From Actinomycetes bacterium (GTDB taxonomy: Bacteria; Actinomycetota; Acidimicrobiia; Acidimicrobiales; Ilumatobacteraceae): DNA of 64,000 nt. The notes under the pieces were generated by a model. It ran no database searches, was not told where the DNA came from, and worked only from the letters and a program-made list of their open reading frames with translations. The stretch covers positions 62,001 through 126,000 of the forward strand of contig JANXUF010000033.1 of the NCBI GenBank assembly GCA_025356335.1, read 5' to 3'. This document shows positions 20,478-29,662 of the stretch, piece after piece; the stretch's first letter is position 1, and the number at the start of each line of letters is the position of its first letter. The position numbers and the translations under genes are program-made.

Positions 20478-20732
20478 TCAGCGACGCAGACCGTTCTTCT
20501 GAACGATTGCCCGGTAGCGCTCGACGTCGATGTTCTTGGCATAGTCAAGCATGCGACGGCGGCGGCCGACCATCATCAGCAGCCCGCGACGGCTGTGGTG
20601 GTCCTTTTTGTGGACCTTGAGGTGCTCGGTGAGCTGGTTGATCCGCGCGGTGAGCAATGCAACCTGGACTTCCGGGGAACCGGTGTCCGTGTCGTGTACT
20701 CGGTGCGCGGCGATCGTGTCCTGTGTGGACAT
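20478..20732 (-). CDS. rpsO: 30S ribosomal protein S15
   Basis: [48 protein letters not shown]. Confidence 0.97.
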   Translation of the reverse strand: MSTQDTIAAHRVHDTDTGSPEVQVALLTARINQLTEHLKVHKKDHHSRRGLLMMVGRRRRMLDYAKNIDVERYRAIVQKNGLRR

Positions 20733-20953
20733 ATCGTTGCCTTCCTTCTGACTTGACGTCACGTGATGGAGGTCGCACCCACCAACGGTGGCAGATGCAT
20801 CACGCCAGGGCCTGGGCTCCGACGGACGGCAGCAACGCTATCGGCCGGACTGTCAAATCCCTCGACAGCAACGTCGCAGCTCAGAGCGTATTCATGACGA
20901 TGTCATCACCGTCTGCAGGAACAGCTGGGCATCGCCCAACCCTGTCATGTCCC

Positions 20954-22525
20954 CTACAGGTCGACCATCGGCTTCAGGGTCAAGCTCGGCTCGTCACGCT
21001 GCAGCCGCTCGAGGCGGTACTTGTTCTCGAACAGCGCCAGCAACGCACCGTCGCTGCGGTCGGCGATACGGATACCGCCGATCTCGCGCAACTTCTGCGC
21101 CGTCGCAGCATCGGTACGCCTGACGACCTGGATGTTGTTGCCGCCGAGTTCGACCTCGACGTTGTACTCGGCACGCATGCGATGCTTGAAGACGTCCATT
21201 TGCAGTGCCCCGACGGTGGCGATGATCGGTCGGGAATGATTCCCGTCTTCGATCAGCGCCTGGATCACGCCCTCGGCATCGAGCTGCTCGACACCGGTGC
21301 GGAACTGCTTGGCCTTCGAGACGTCGAGTGGACGGGCCGAGGCGAACACCTCCGGTTCGAACCGCGGCAGGGGTGGGAACTCGACCGGCGGACCGGCGTA
21401 GACGGTCTCGCCGATGCGCAGGTTACGTGCGTTGACGAGTGCGACGATGTCGCCGGGGAACGCCTCTTCGACGGTCTCGCGCTCTTGGCCGAGGACCGAT
21501 GCAGCGTGCTTGGTCGTCACGACCCTGCCGTTCGACGACTGCGTCAACGGCTCGCCGCGCTCGAAGCGGCCGGAGCACGCCCGCACGAAGGCCATCTGGT
21601 CGCGGTGCGACGGATCGACGTTGGCCTGGATCTTGAAGACGATGCCGGCGAACGGAGCGTCCAACGGACGCATTGCCCCGTCGACCTGTTCACGCGGCGT
21701 CGGCGACGGGGCGATCGAGACGAGCGCGTCGAGCAGTTGGCGCACACCCTGATTCGTCAGCGCAGAGCCGGCGAGCACGGCAGACAACTGGCCGGACTCG
21801 AACGCCTCCTGATCCCAACCCCCGTACGACAGGTCGAGCAGTTCGCACTCCTCCCGAGCTTGCCCGAGCGCAGCACCGGCGAGGGCGATGGCGTCGTCGC
21901 CCTTCAACGTTTCTTCGTCGCCGATGAAGGCGCCGCGGGCAGTACGATCCGCCCGGATCAGCACATCCTGTCGGGTGTCGAGCAAACCGAAGAGAGCGCC
22001 ACTCGGACCGACGGGCCACATCAGCGGTGCGAGTGCGAGGTCGAGTGTGTTGGCGATGTCATCCGCCAACTCCAACGGCGTCAGACCTGGGCGGTCCTGC
22101 TTGTTGAGGAAGGTGATGATCGGAGTGTTGCGAGCGCGGCAGACCTCGAACAGCTTGCGGGTCTGTGGTTCGATGCCCTTCGCCGAATCGAGCACCATCA
22201 CCGCAGCATCGACGGCAGTCAGTACGCGGTACGTGTCCTCGGAGAAGTCCTTGTGGCCAGGCGTGTCGAGGAGGTTCATCATGCAGTCGCCGTAGGGAAA
22301 CTGCAGCACGGTCGACGAGACGGAAATGCCTCGTTCGCGCTCCATCTCCATCCAGTCCGACCGTGCAGCCGTGCGACCGCCACGCGCTTTGACGGCACCG
22401 GCGCTCTGGACGACACCGGCGTACAGCAACAGCTTTTCGGTCAGCGTCGTCTTGCCGGCGTCAGGATGCGAGATGATCGCGAAGGTCCGACGACGAGCCG
22501 CTTCGGTGACGACGTCGCTGCTCAT
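20954..22525 (-). CDS. prfC: Peptide chain release factor 3
   Basis: GTPase motifs ISHPDAGKTTLTEKLL, DTPGHKDFSEDTYR, NKQDR; RF3-like length and C-terminus. Confidence 0.93.
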   Translation of the reverse strand: MSSDVVTEAARRRTFAIISHPDAGKTTLTEKLLLYAGVVQSAGAVKARGGRTAARSDWMEMERERGISVSSTVLQFPYGDCMMNLLDTPGHKDFSEDTYRVLTAVDAAVMVLDSAKGIEPQTRKLFEVCRARNTPIITFLNKQDRPGLTPLELADDIANTLDLALAPLMWPVGPSGALFGLLDTRQDVLIRADRTARGAFIGDEETLKGDDAIALAGAALGQAREECELLDLSYGGWDQEAFESGQLSAVLAGSALTNQGVRQLLDALVSIAPSPTPREQVDGAMRPLDAPFAGIVFKIQANVDPSHRDQMAFVRACSGRFERGEPLTQSSNGRVVTTKHAASVLGQERETVEEAFPGDIVALVNARNLRIGETVYAGPPVEFPPLPRFEPEVFASARPLDVSKAKQFRTGVEQLDAEGVIQALIEDGNHSRPIIATVGALQMDVFKHRMRAEYNVEVELGGNNIQVVRRTDAATAQKLREIGGIRIADRSDGALLALFENKYRLERLQRDEPSLTLKPMVDL

Positions 22526-22561
22526 ACGCCGGCCACGCTACCGATGAATCACTGCAGAGAT

Positions 22562-23545
22562 TCAGGACACCATCGGTAGCACGATCTTGGCGGCGAGCTC
22601 GATCGTCTCGAGATCATTGGCCAAACCGGTGTTGAAGATGATGCCGTCGATGCCGGTGTCGAGGATCGCCTGTACCTCTGCAGCGACCTCGTCAGGACCT
22701 CCGTAGATCACCATCGACTTGACCTGCGCCTGCATCTCCTCCGGCAGGTCGGCGACCTTCGCTCCGCCGAGGCGGACGGACAGCTTCGCTTCCGCAGCTT
22801 CCATCGTCGGCGCAGCGATCAATGTCGCCAGCCTGGTGCGGCAGATCTCCTTCGGATCTCGACCGAGGTTGGCGCAGTGCTCGTCGAGTACGCCGATCAA
22901 GCGCGTGAGCTGCGCGGTATCTCCGAAGAGGTTGCAGGCGTCAGCGTATTGGGCGACCATCCGCAGCGTCTTCTTCTCGCCGCTGCCACCGATGAGCACC
23001 GGCGGGCCACCGGCCTGGACCGGCTTCGGGAAGTTCATCGCCTCCTTGGTGTGGAACCACTTGCCGTCGAACGTCGTGTGCTCGTTCACGAACATGCTCT
23101 TGACGATCTGCAACGCTTCTTCGAGCTTCTCGAATCGTTCGGTGAAGCTGCCGAACTCGAAGCCGTATGCGTCGTGTTCCTGCTCGAACCACCCGGCACC
23201 GATCGCCCAGATCGCCCGCCCGGACGACACGATGTCGAGCGTCGAGACGACCTTGGCGAGGAACGCCGGGTTGCGGTACGTGACACCGCCGACCATCGCC
23301 CCGAGGCGGACCTTCTTCGTCCTGGCGGCGATCGCCGAAAGGATCGTGTAGCACTCGAGCATGTTCTCGCTCGGCTGACCGATCATCGCCAACTGATAGA
23401 AGTGGTCCATCACGTAGACGGAGTCGTAGCCCGATTCCTCGGCCAACACCGCCTGGGCGAGGACGGCTTCGAACAGTTCGCTGCTCGGGACATCGGGATA
23501 GGTGAAGCTCGGAATCTGTAGGCCAAGTTTGATCAGATCGCTCAT
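22562..23545 (-). CDS. LLM-class (F420-dependent type) oxidoreductase
   Basis: GAMVGGVTYRNPAFLAKVVSTLDIVSSGRAIWAIGAGWFEQEHDAYGFEFG. Confidence 0.9.
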   Translation of the reverse strand: MSDLIKLGLQIPSFTYPDVPSSELFEAVLAQAVLAEESGYDSVYVMDHFYQLAMIGQPSENMLECYTILSAIAARTKKVRLGAMVGGVTYRNPAFLAKVVSTLDIVSSGRAIWAIGAGWFEQEHDAYGFEFGSFTERFEKLEEALQIVKSMFVNEHTTFDGKWFHTKEAMNFPKPVQAGGPPVLIGGSGEKKTLRMVAQYADACNLFGDTAQLTRLIGVLDEHCANLGRDPKEICRTRLATLIAAPTMEAAEAKLSVRLGGAKVADLPEEMQAQVKSMVIYGGPDEVAAEVQAILDTGIDGIIFNTGLANDLETIELAAKIVLPMVS

Positions 23546-23646
23546 GATTCGTTTCTACATGGCACGAGCGACATTCACTCACGAATCGGCGATTATTCGG
23601 AGGTTCCTCCGGTTATCCCCGCGGAGCTCCAACTGCGATCTGTCGG

Positions 23647-24459
23647 ATGAAGCGACGAAGCGGGCATCTGGCGTCTACCGTTTCACGGGTGAGCGACCTG
23701 GCAGCACTCCGTGCACGCATCGACGAACTCGATCGGCAACTCGTGCGCGTTGTCGCTGCCCGCCTCGCCGTCTGCGAAGAGGTCGCCCAGTTGAAGGCCG
23801 GCTCCGACACTCCGGTGATCCAACCTCAACGGGTGCGCGACGTCGTGACCTCGCGCCGCCAATGGGCGATCGACGACGGCGTCGACCCTGACTTCGTCGA
23901 GCAGCTGGTACGCGTGCTGCTGAGTGAAACTCACCGCATCGAAGTCGCCGGTGCGAGACCCGACCCGGCGCCCGACAAGCTGGCCGCCAGCCAGCAACGA
24001 TCTGCGATCGACACCGTGGCCACGCGCATCGACCACGTCGTCGTCGCCGTCAAAGACCTCGACCGCGCCGTGGACCTCTTCTCGAACCAGCTCGGATTCC
24101 ACCGCGAGCCGCTCGCCGGCGGGGAGGCACCGGGGTTGGCGGCGATGACGGCAGGTGGCGTGACCGTCGTGCTCGTGTCCGCCGAGGCCAGTGCGTCGAT
24201 CGCCGACTATCTGGCCACCAACGATTCGGGGGTGCAGCACATCGCCATCGAGGTACTCAACGCCCGCTACGCCAGAGCGTCATTGGAAGCCAACAACGCT
24301 GCGCTGCTGACCGACATCGTCGTCGACGAGCACGGCCACGAGCAGTTCTTCACTGTCAAGGACCCGATGAGCGGCGTGCAGATCGGATTCATCTCACGTA
24401 CGGGTCACCGTGTCGGGGTCAGTGCCGCCAACGTGTTGGCACTCTTCGATTCGCTGTGA
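23647..24459 (+). CDS. Fusion protein: AroQ-type chorismate mutase-like domain + VOC (HPPD-like) domain
   Basis: N-term LRARIDELDRQLVRVVAARLAVCEEVAQLKAG (AroQ-like helix); C-term RIDHVVVAVKDLDRAVDLFSNQLGFHRE...GVQHIAIEV...FFTVKDPMSGVQIGFISRTG...NVLALFDSL. Confidence 0.8.
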   Translation: MKRRSGHLASTVSRVSDLAALRARIDELDRQLVRVVAARLAVCEEVAQLKAGSDTPVIQPQRVRDVVTSRRQWAIDDGVDPDFVEQLVRVLLSETHRIEVAGARPDPAPDKLAASQQRSAIDTVATRIDHVVVAVKDLDRAVDLFSNQLGFHREPLAGGEAPGLAAMTAGGVTVVLVSAEASASIADYLATNDSGVQHIAIEVLNARYARASLEANNAALLTDIVVDEHGHEQFFTVKDPMSGVQIGFISRTGHRVGVSAANVLALFDSL

Positions 24460-25808
24460 GACAGGCCGGCCGGCAGATGGGACTCGGACGGACAATTGCC
24501 GTATTGACGACGGCGATCGTCTCGCTCGGAGCATGTTCCAGCACCTCCTCGACCGCTCCCACGACGACCGCAGCCGGCGCTGTGACCAACACCCCTGGGG
24601 ACACGACAACGGCGGTCTCCACCGTCGCCGGGTCGATCCCGACCGAAACGACTGCTCCCGGAACCGATGGCGGGGGAACCGCACCGGCCACCGCTGACGC
24701 GACCACCGCTGCGAGCGCAGCGACGACACTACCCGTCATCTCGACGAGCCCGGCGAACGCCGCTCCGTCGGGGACCGTCACCGCTGTCAAGGCTGGCTTC
24801 CTCGTTGCCGCCGACCGCTGTGCCGCCAACAAGGCTGCGGGCCCGATCACTTTCGCGACGGGCCTCGACTTCGCCGCGTCGGCAGCCACCGTCGATGTCC
24901 TCGTCGCCAAACAGGCGCGCTACTTCGAACAGATGTGTCTCGATGTGCAGATCAAACCGGGTCGCTCGACCGACAACTATGCCGCTGTCGGCCAGAACCA
25001 GGTGCAGTTCGGTGCCGCCGATTCGTTCAGCGAAGTGATGCAGTACGGAGCGAGCACGCAATCGAACTTCGTCGTGCTCTCCGAGGAGGGGAAGACACCG
25101 CTCGACACGCTGATCGTCAAGGACGGAGCGGCTCCCACGGTCGCCGATCTTCGTGGTCAGACGATCGGTGTCGACGGCACGATCCCGACGCCGATCCAGG
25201 CAATGTTGGCGGCCAACAGCCTCGTCGCCGGGACGGATTACCAGGTCGCCGATATCCAGCAACAGTACGGGCTCGATCCGACGGTACAGATCGCCATCCC
25301 GACGATCGCCGCCTTCCCCGCCTCGAAATCCGTGCAACCAGGCGTGCTCAATCGGGCAATCGTGAAGTACCACACGTTCGATCCGAGCGACGCCGGCATC
25401 CCCGGCAACTTCGGCCTGCTCTACACCAACCAGGCGTTTGCGACCGAGTTCCCGAGTGCGGTCCAGGATTTCGTCCGCGCATCGATGCGCGGCCTGGAGG
25501 ATGCCACCGATGACGTCGGCGCAGCATCGAAGACGGCCTACGACCTGGCGATCGCCGAGGGCAACCCCGCTGCGCTGACCCCCGACGGTGAGAACTACCG
25601 CTGGAGGACCGAGGCGGACCTGATCGCCAAGTCGACGCCGCCTGGACAGCCGTATGGCATTCCCGATGTCGCCGGGCTGCAGGCGGAGGTCGACAGTGAT
25701 GCCAACCTCGGCCGTTTCGGCAGTACCAAGCCGATTATCGACACCCACGTCGACGTCAACACCATCGCCAGTGTCTACAACGCAGACGGCAAGGTCATCT
25801 GGCCCTGA
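24456..25808 (+). CDS. NMT1/SsuA-like ABC transporter substrate-binding lipoprotein (orphan)
   Basis: Lipobox SLGACSS, Thr/Ala linker, solute-binding fold; GTG start overlaps the previous stop (GTGA). Confidence 0.75.
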   Translation: MRQAGRQMGLGRTIAVLTTAIVSLGACSSTSSTAPTTTAAGAVTNTPGDTTTAVSTVAGSIPTETTAPGTDGGGTAPATADATTAASAATTLPVISTSPANAAPSGTVTAVKAGFLVAADRCAANKAAGPITFATGLDFAASAATVDVLVAKQARYFEQMCLDVQIKPGRSTDNYAAVGQNQVQFGAADSFSEVMQYGASTQSNFVVLSEEGKTPLDTLIVKDGAAPTVADLRGQTIGVDGTIPTPIQAMLAANSLVAGTDYQVADIQQQYGLDPTVQIAIPTIAAFPASKSVQPGVLNRAIVKYHTFDPSDAGIPGNFGLLYTNQAFATEFPSAVQDFVRASMRGLEDATDDVGAASKTAYDLAIAEGNPAALTPDGENYRWRTEADLIAKSTPPGQPYGIPDVAGLQAEVDSDANLGRFGSTKPIIDTHVDVNTIASVYNADGKVIWP

Positions 25809-25832
25809 CGCCTCCCCGTCCTCGCTACCCCC

Positions 25833-25865
25833 GCCTCCCCAGCCCAGCCTCCCCAGCCCAGCCTC
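25833..25865. repeat. 14-bp tandem repeat (about 2.4 copies)
   Basis: GCCTCCCCAGCCCA GCCTCCCCAGCCCA GCCTC. Confidence 0.9.
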
Positions 25866-25875
25866 TGACACCCCC

Positions 25876-25949
25876 GATCGAGTATTTCGCTGACACCGGG
25901 AGCCAAACGAGTATTTCCGGTGCACCGTGGGGCGTCTTGCTACTCGATG
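25876..25949 (+). repeat. 74-bp inverted repeat, left copy
   Basis: gATCGAGTAtttcgctgac...CGAGTATTTCCG...TACTCGATg. Confidence 0.93.
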
Positions 25950-25957
25950 GGAAGGCT

Positions 25958-26977
25958 TCAGGCCGATTGGCGAACATCGATCGACGCCAGCCTCGCCAGA
26001 TAGACCGACTCGAGTTCGTCGGCAAGCGTCTCGACGTCGAGCATGTCGAGTTCTGTCACGCGATCGACCTGCCATCCGATGACGTGGCACTGTCGATCTC
26101 GGCGTTTGTCCTTCGTCGTTCCCTGGAGCAGCAGGTGATCCGGATGGACGTCGATCTCGATCGCCCATCGAAGCTCCGGTATCGACAGATCGATGCGAAT
26201 CGGCGGATGGTCCGGCAGATCGAGTAGGCGAACCTGACGAACGATCGGTGTGCCCTTGCGTTTCATGGCCATCTCGAGGACGACCTCGGGATGGGATTCG
26301 AGCGCCGGAGCGTTGCCACGTTCGATCAGCAGACGGGCAAATCGCAGGGAACCCGTTCGCCGCGAATGAGCGAGTCGCCTGGCGTAGTACACGAGCGAGA
26401 AGAACGTGCAACGCCGCTTTTGAATCGACTGCTCGATGACCGAAAGGAGGTCGTCTGTGGACAGTGCTGCTGAGAGGTCGAGTAGCAATCGTTGGGGACT
26501 GGCAACAGTGATGCCGTCGCTGCGTTTCGTGACGTCTGCCGGCGTGACCGCAGTCGACTGATGGAAAATGGTGTCGCCGCTATATTCGATATGCAACCCG
26601 TGGGGCACGGTGAAATGGATCTGTTCGCTGGCCGGCATGCGGCGATATCCCTCCAATCTCCCTGCCGTCGGGCCGGACACGAAGCCAGTCGGGTGGGCGA
26701 GACAGAGCGCGACACAGCGCGACTCCAGGGTGATCGGCGCTGATGTGATCCGATATACGCGCTTGAAGAGCAGGTCGAGGATCTGTTCCTCGACCAGCCG
26801 TCGTCGTGCTCGCCGGCCGACACCCGCGTCGGTGAGCATCTGGCCGGTTGCAACTCCGTGATGTTGACGAAAGAGCTTCGTCGCTGCTGGGGTGAGAGAT
26901 GACACGTGGGAACCTCCGCATCGAAGTGATGGCGAGGGGGAAGTCGAGTCACGTGCGACTCTATTGCCGGGCACCAC
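25958..26977 (-). CDS. DUF559 (Vsr/PD-(D/E)XK-like) protein with AbiEi-like N-terminal region
   Basis: C-term IRIDLSIPELRWAIEIDVHPDHLLLQGTTKDKRRDRQCHVIGWQVDRVT fits DUF559; N-term LFRQHHGVATGQMLTDAGVGRRARRRLVEEQILDLLFKRVYRI fits an AbiEi-type winged helix. Alternative start GTG 26905. Confidence 0.8.
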   Translation of the reverse strand: MVPGNRVARDSTSPSPSLRCGGSHVSSLTPAATKLFRQHHGVATGQMLTDAGVGRRARRRLVEEQILDLLFKRVYRITSAPITLESRCVALCLAHPTGFVSGPTAGRLEGYRRMPASEQIHFTVPHGLHIEYSGDTIFHQSTAVTPADVTKRSDGITVASPQRLLLDLSAALSTDDLLSVIEQSIQKRRCTFFSLVYYARRLAHSRRTGSLRFARLLIERGNAPALESHPEVVLEMAMKRKGTPIVRQVRLLDLPDHPPIRIDLSIPELRWAIEIDVHPDHLLLQGTTKDKRRDRQCHVIGWQVDRVTELDMLDVETLADELESVYLARLASIDVRQSA

Positions 26978-26987
26978 CGCATTGCTC

Positions 26988-27061
26988 GATCGAGTAGGAA
27001 CACGCCCTACGGCGCGACGGAAATACTCGATTGATGGTCGACGTCAGCGAACTACTCGATT
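26988..27061 (-). repeat. 74-bp inverted repeat, right copy
   Basis: Reverse complement reads aATCGAGTAgttcgctgac...CGAGTATTTCCG...TACTCGATc. Confidence 0.93.
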
Positions 27062-27084
27062 GGGGCGCCGCTGAGCGTGTTCGG

Positions 27085-28041
27085 TCAGGAGCTGTTGTCG
27101 AGCGCCATCGAGGCTCTGGCGTGTTCGACGTCGAGCTTCAACTGGCCGATGATGGCGTCGATGCCGTCGAACTTGCGCTCACTGCGCAGGAAATGAGTGA
27201 ACGACACATGGGCGAGCTCTCCGTAGAGGTCGCCGTCGAAGTCGAGCAGATGCGCTTCGAGGAGCGAATGATCCGCATGCTCATAGAACGTCGGGCGGCG
27301 ACCGAGGTTGATTGCGCAGGGGTGGACGATGCCGTCAGGGCGGCGGTACAGCCCGGCGTACACGCCGTCGGCAGGCAGGCACACCGTGTTCGGCACGACC
27401 ACGTTGGCGGTCGGGAATCCGAGCAGGCGCCCACGCTGGTCGCCGGTGACGACGGGGCCGCGAACCTCGAACGGACGGCCGAGCATCGCTGCCGCGGTTT
27501 CGACCTGACCACCGGCGAGTGCACGGCGGATTGCCGTGGAACTCACCGGCTCCTCGACACCGTCGACGCGGGACACGAGGTCCATCGGGTTGACCTCGAA
27601 GTCGTCGATCAGGCCGAGTTCCATCAGCAGTTCGACGTTGCCGTGACGCTGATAGCCGAAATGGAAGTCGGAGCCGACGACGATGTGTTTGGTGCGCAGG
27701 CAGTCGACGAGCACCTGCTTGACGAAGCGGTCGGGCGACAGCCGTGATTCCGCCTCGTCGAAGGTCACCAGCGCCGTTGCGTCGACGCCGGTGTCGGCGA
27801 GCAGTTCGAGTTTCTGGTCGAGATCGGTGAGGAATCGCGGCGCTGACTCCGGACGAACGATCGTTGCCGGATGACGGTCGAAGGTGACGACGACGCTGCG
27901 GCAGCCGAGTTCTGCGGCGGCGCGTTTGACCTCCTCGATCACCGCCCGATGACCGAGATGAACGCCGTCGAAGGCGCCGATGGTGATCACGGCCCGTTCA
28001 GTCGGCCAGGGAGATACCGAAAGATCGGCAATGACCTGCAC
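27085..28041 (-). CDS. ribF: Bifunctional riboflavin kinase/FAD synthetase
   Basis: TIGAFDGVHLGHRAVI and GRLLGFPTANVVVP motifs. Confidence 0.95.
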   Translation of the reverse strand: MQVIADLSVSPWPTERAVITIGAFDGVHLGHRAVIEEVKRAAAELGCRSVVVTFDRHPATIVRPESAPRFLTDLDQKLELLADTGVDATALVTFDEAESRLSPDRFVKQVLVDCLRTKHIVVGSDFHFGYQRHGNVELLMELGLIDDFEVNPMDLVSRVDGVEEPVSSTAIRRALAGGQVETAAAMLGRPFEVRGPVVTGDQRGRLLGFPTANVVVPNTVCLPADGVYAGLYRRPDGIVHPCAINLGRRPTFYEHADHSLLEAHLLDFDGDLYGELAHVSFTHFLRSERKFDGIDAIIGQLKLDVEHARASMALDNSS

Positions 28042-28050
28042 GGTGCGAGG

Positions 28051-28938
28051 CTAACGCTCGAAGGCGTGTGCGAGCACTACCGACGGTTTCGCCTGGGCAA
28101 GTCCGAACGGCTCGTAGACAGCGATGAGCTCGCCGTTCGGAGCCGTGACGGCCCAGGGGCCTGTTCCTTCGAAGGCGGCGATGACCCGTCCGTTGCCGAT
28201 GAGTTCGACGGTCGATTGGTCGACTGCGACGACCGGGACACCGCGCAACGCCTCGATCAACGGCAACAACTCGCAGCTCTCGGGCGGGTGCGCCTCGGCG
28301 ACGACGAACCTGCCGACCGATGTACGGCGCAGATTGCGCAGATGTGCTCCCCCACCGAGCAGCCGGCCGAGATCGTCGGCGAGCGTGCGAATGTAGGTGC
28401 CGGTCGAACATGTCACGTCGATGCAGAAGACGCCGGGATCATCGGTTGCGGCGGCGGTGAACGAGTGGATCTGCACCGGCCGCGCTTCACGCTCGACTTC
28501 GATTCCCTCGCGGGCGAGTTCGTGCAACCGGCGACCGTCGACGCGACGGGCAGACACCATCGGTGGTGTCTGCAGGATCTCGCCGGTCAGGCTGTCGGCA
28601 ATCACTCGCCGCACGTCGTCGAGTGTGATTTCCGACATGTCGTAGGTCGCCGTGACCTGTCCATCGGCGTCGAGGGTGTTCGTCGAGCTGCCGAGCACGA
28701 CCTCGCCGACGTACGACTTGTCGCTGCCGAGCAGTGAACTCAACAGGCGCGTACCGTCGCCGACGCCGATGAGCAGAACGCCCGTGGCACTCGGGTCGAG
28801 CGTGCCGGCATGGCCGATCCGCTTCTCTCCGAGACGTCGTCGGAGCACGCTGACGACGTCGTGACTGGTGACGCCAGACGGCTTGTCGACAATGCAGAAC
28901 CCGTGAACCGTCGGCGGCTTACGGCGCGCCATCCGCAC
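28051..28938 (-). CDS. truB: tRNA pseudouridine(55) synthase
   Basis: DKPSGVTSHDVV, KRIGHAGTLDPSATGVL. Confidence 0.96.
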   Translation of the reverse strand: MRMARRKPPTVHGFCIVDKPSGVTSHDVVSVLRRRLGEKRIGHAGTLDPSATGVLLIGVGDGTRLLSSLLGSDKSYVGEVVLGSSTNTLDADGQVTATYDMSEITLDDVRRVIADSLTGEILQTPPMVSARRVDGRRLHELAREGIEVEREARPVQIHSFTAAATDDPGVFCIDVTCSTGTYIRTLADDLGRLLGGGAHLRNLRRTSVGRFVVAEAHPPESCELLPLIEALRGVPVVAVDQSTVELIGNGRVIAAFEGTGPWAVTAPNGELIAVYEPFGLAQAKPSVVLAHAFER

Positions 28939-29389
28939 CTACGTCTGTCACCTTCGACGACGCTTCGATCACGTCGACGTTGGGATCGACGGGACGCTCG
29001 GGAATCGGGTTCTCGCGGAGGATCTGCTCGATCCGGGCGGCACCGCGCAAGACCTCGTCAGGCCGAAACTCGAGGATCGGCGTCTTGCGCGCCCGGATCT
29101 GCGAACCGATAGCGCCCTGGAGGCGGATGCGATGGGAGTTGAAGGCGGCGATGACTTCGTCGTCGGCGCTTGCTCCGGCGAGAGCGTCGAAGAAGACGAT
29201 GCCGCGATTCAGTTCGGGATCGACGTCGATGCTGGTGATGGCGACGAGCACGAGACGCTCGTCATCGATCCGCTCCAATTCCTCGGCAATGACCTCCCGC
29301 AGCAGTTCGCCGAGGCGAGCCGTTCGCTGATATCGCTGGGGGGATGACGACGCTGGGCGACGACGCTGTTGCTTACTCATTCCAGCCAC
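28919..29389 (-). CDS. rbfA: 30S ribosome-binding factor A
   Basis: RYQRTARLGELLREVIAEEL...SIDVDPELNRGIVFFDAL. Confidence 0.92.
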   Translation of the reverse strand: MAGMSKQQRRRPASSSPQRYQRTARLGELLREVIAEELERIDDERLVLVAITSIDVDPELNRGIVFFDALAGASADDEVIAAFNSHRIRLQGAIGSQIRARKTPILEFRPDEVLRGAARIEQILRENPIPERPVDPNVDVIEASSKVTDVGADGAP

Positions 29390-29661
29390 CTCCGTTCACT
29401 TGACGATACGGCCACATCGGGGTGGGACCATACGAAGCGCTCGACGGCGTCGATCACCTCTTCTGCATGATGCTGCGACGATGCCACGACCGCAAAACCA
29501 ATTTGCGATCGCTGCCACAGATCCTGGTCGCCGACTTCGGCGACCGACACTGCATAGCGATGGCGAGCCGATTCGAGAATCGACTTGATGACCTGGCGTT
29601 TGGCTTTCAGCGAGCGGGACTCGTTGATGTGCAGATCCATTTCGAGCGAGAGTACGAACAT
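29377..29661 (-). CDS. DUF503 family protein
   Basis: MDLHINESRSLKAKRQVIKSILESARHRYAVSVAEVGDQDLWQRSQIGFAVVAS. Confidence 0.92.
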   Translation of the reverse strand: MFVLSLEMDLHINESRSLKAKRQVIKSILESARHRYAVSVAEVGDQDLWQRSQIGFAVVASSQHHAEEVIDAVERFVWSHPDVAVSSSERRWLE

Positions 29662-29662
29662 C

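Larger units (their letters stand above)
25876..27061. mobile_element. Candidate palindrome-bounded unit: 74-bp inverted repeats flanking a DUF559/Vsr-like nuclease gene
   Basis: 25876-25949 aligns without gaps to the reverse complement of 26988-27061 at 57/74 positions; the ORF fills the interior with 8 bp and 10 bp margins. Confidence 0.5.

Noticed and set aside
20657-22579. 640-aa plus-strand ORF
   Set aside because: Antisense to prfC
24729-26411. 560-aa minus-strand ORF
   Set aside because: Antisense to the SBP gene and out of frame with the DUF559 gene; low-complexity composition
25866-27075. Target-site duplication flanking the 74-bp inverted repeats
   Set aside because: Outer flanks (GACACCCCC and GGGGCGCCG) show no convincing direct repeat
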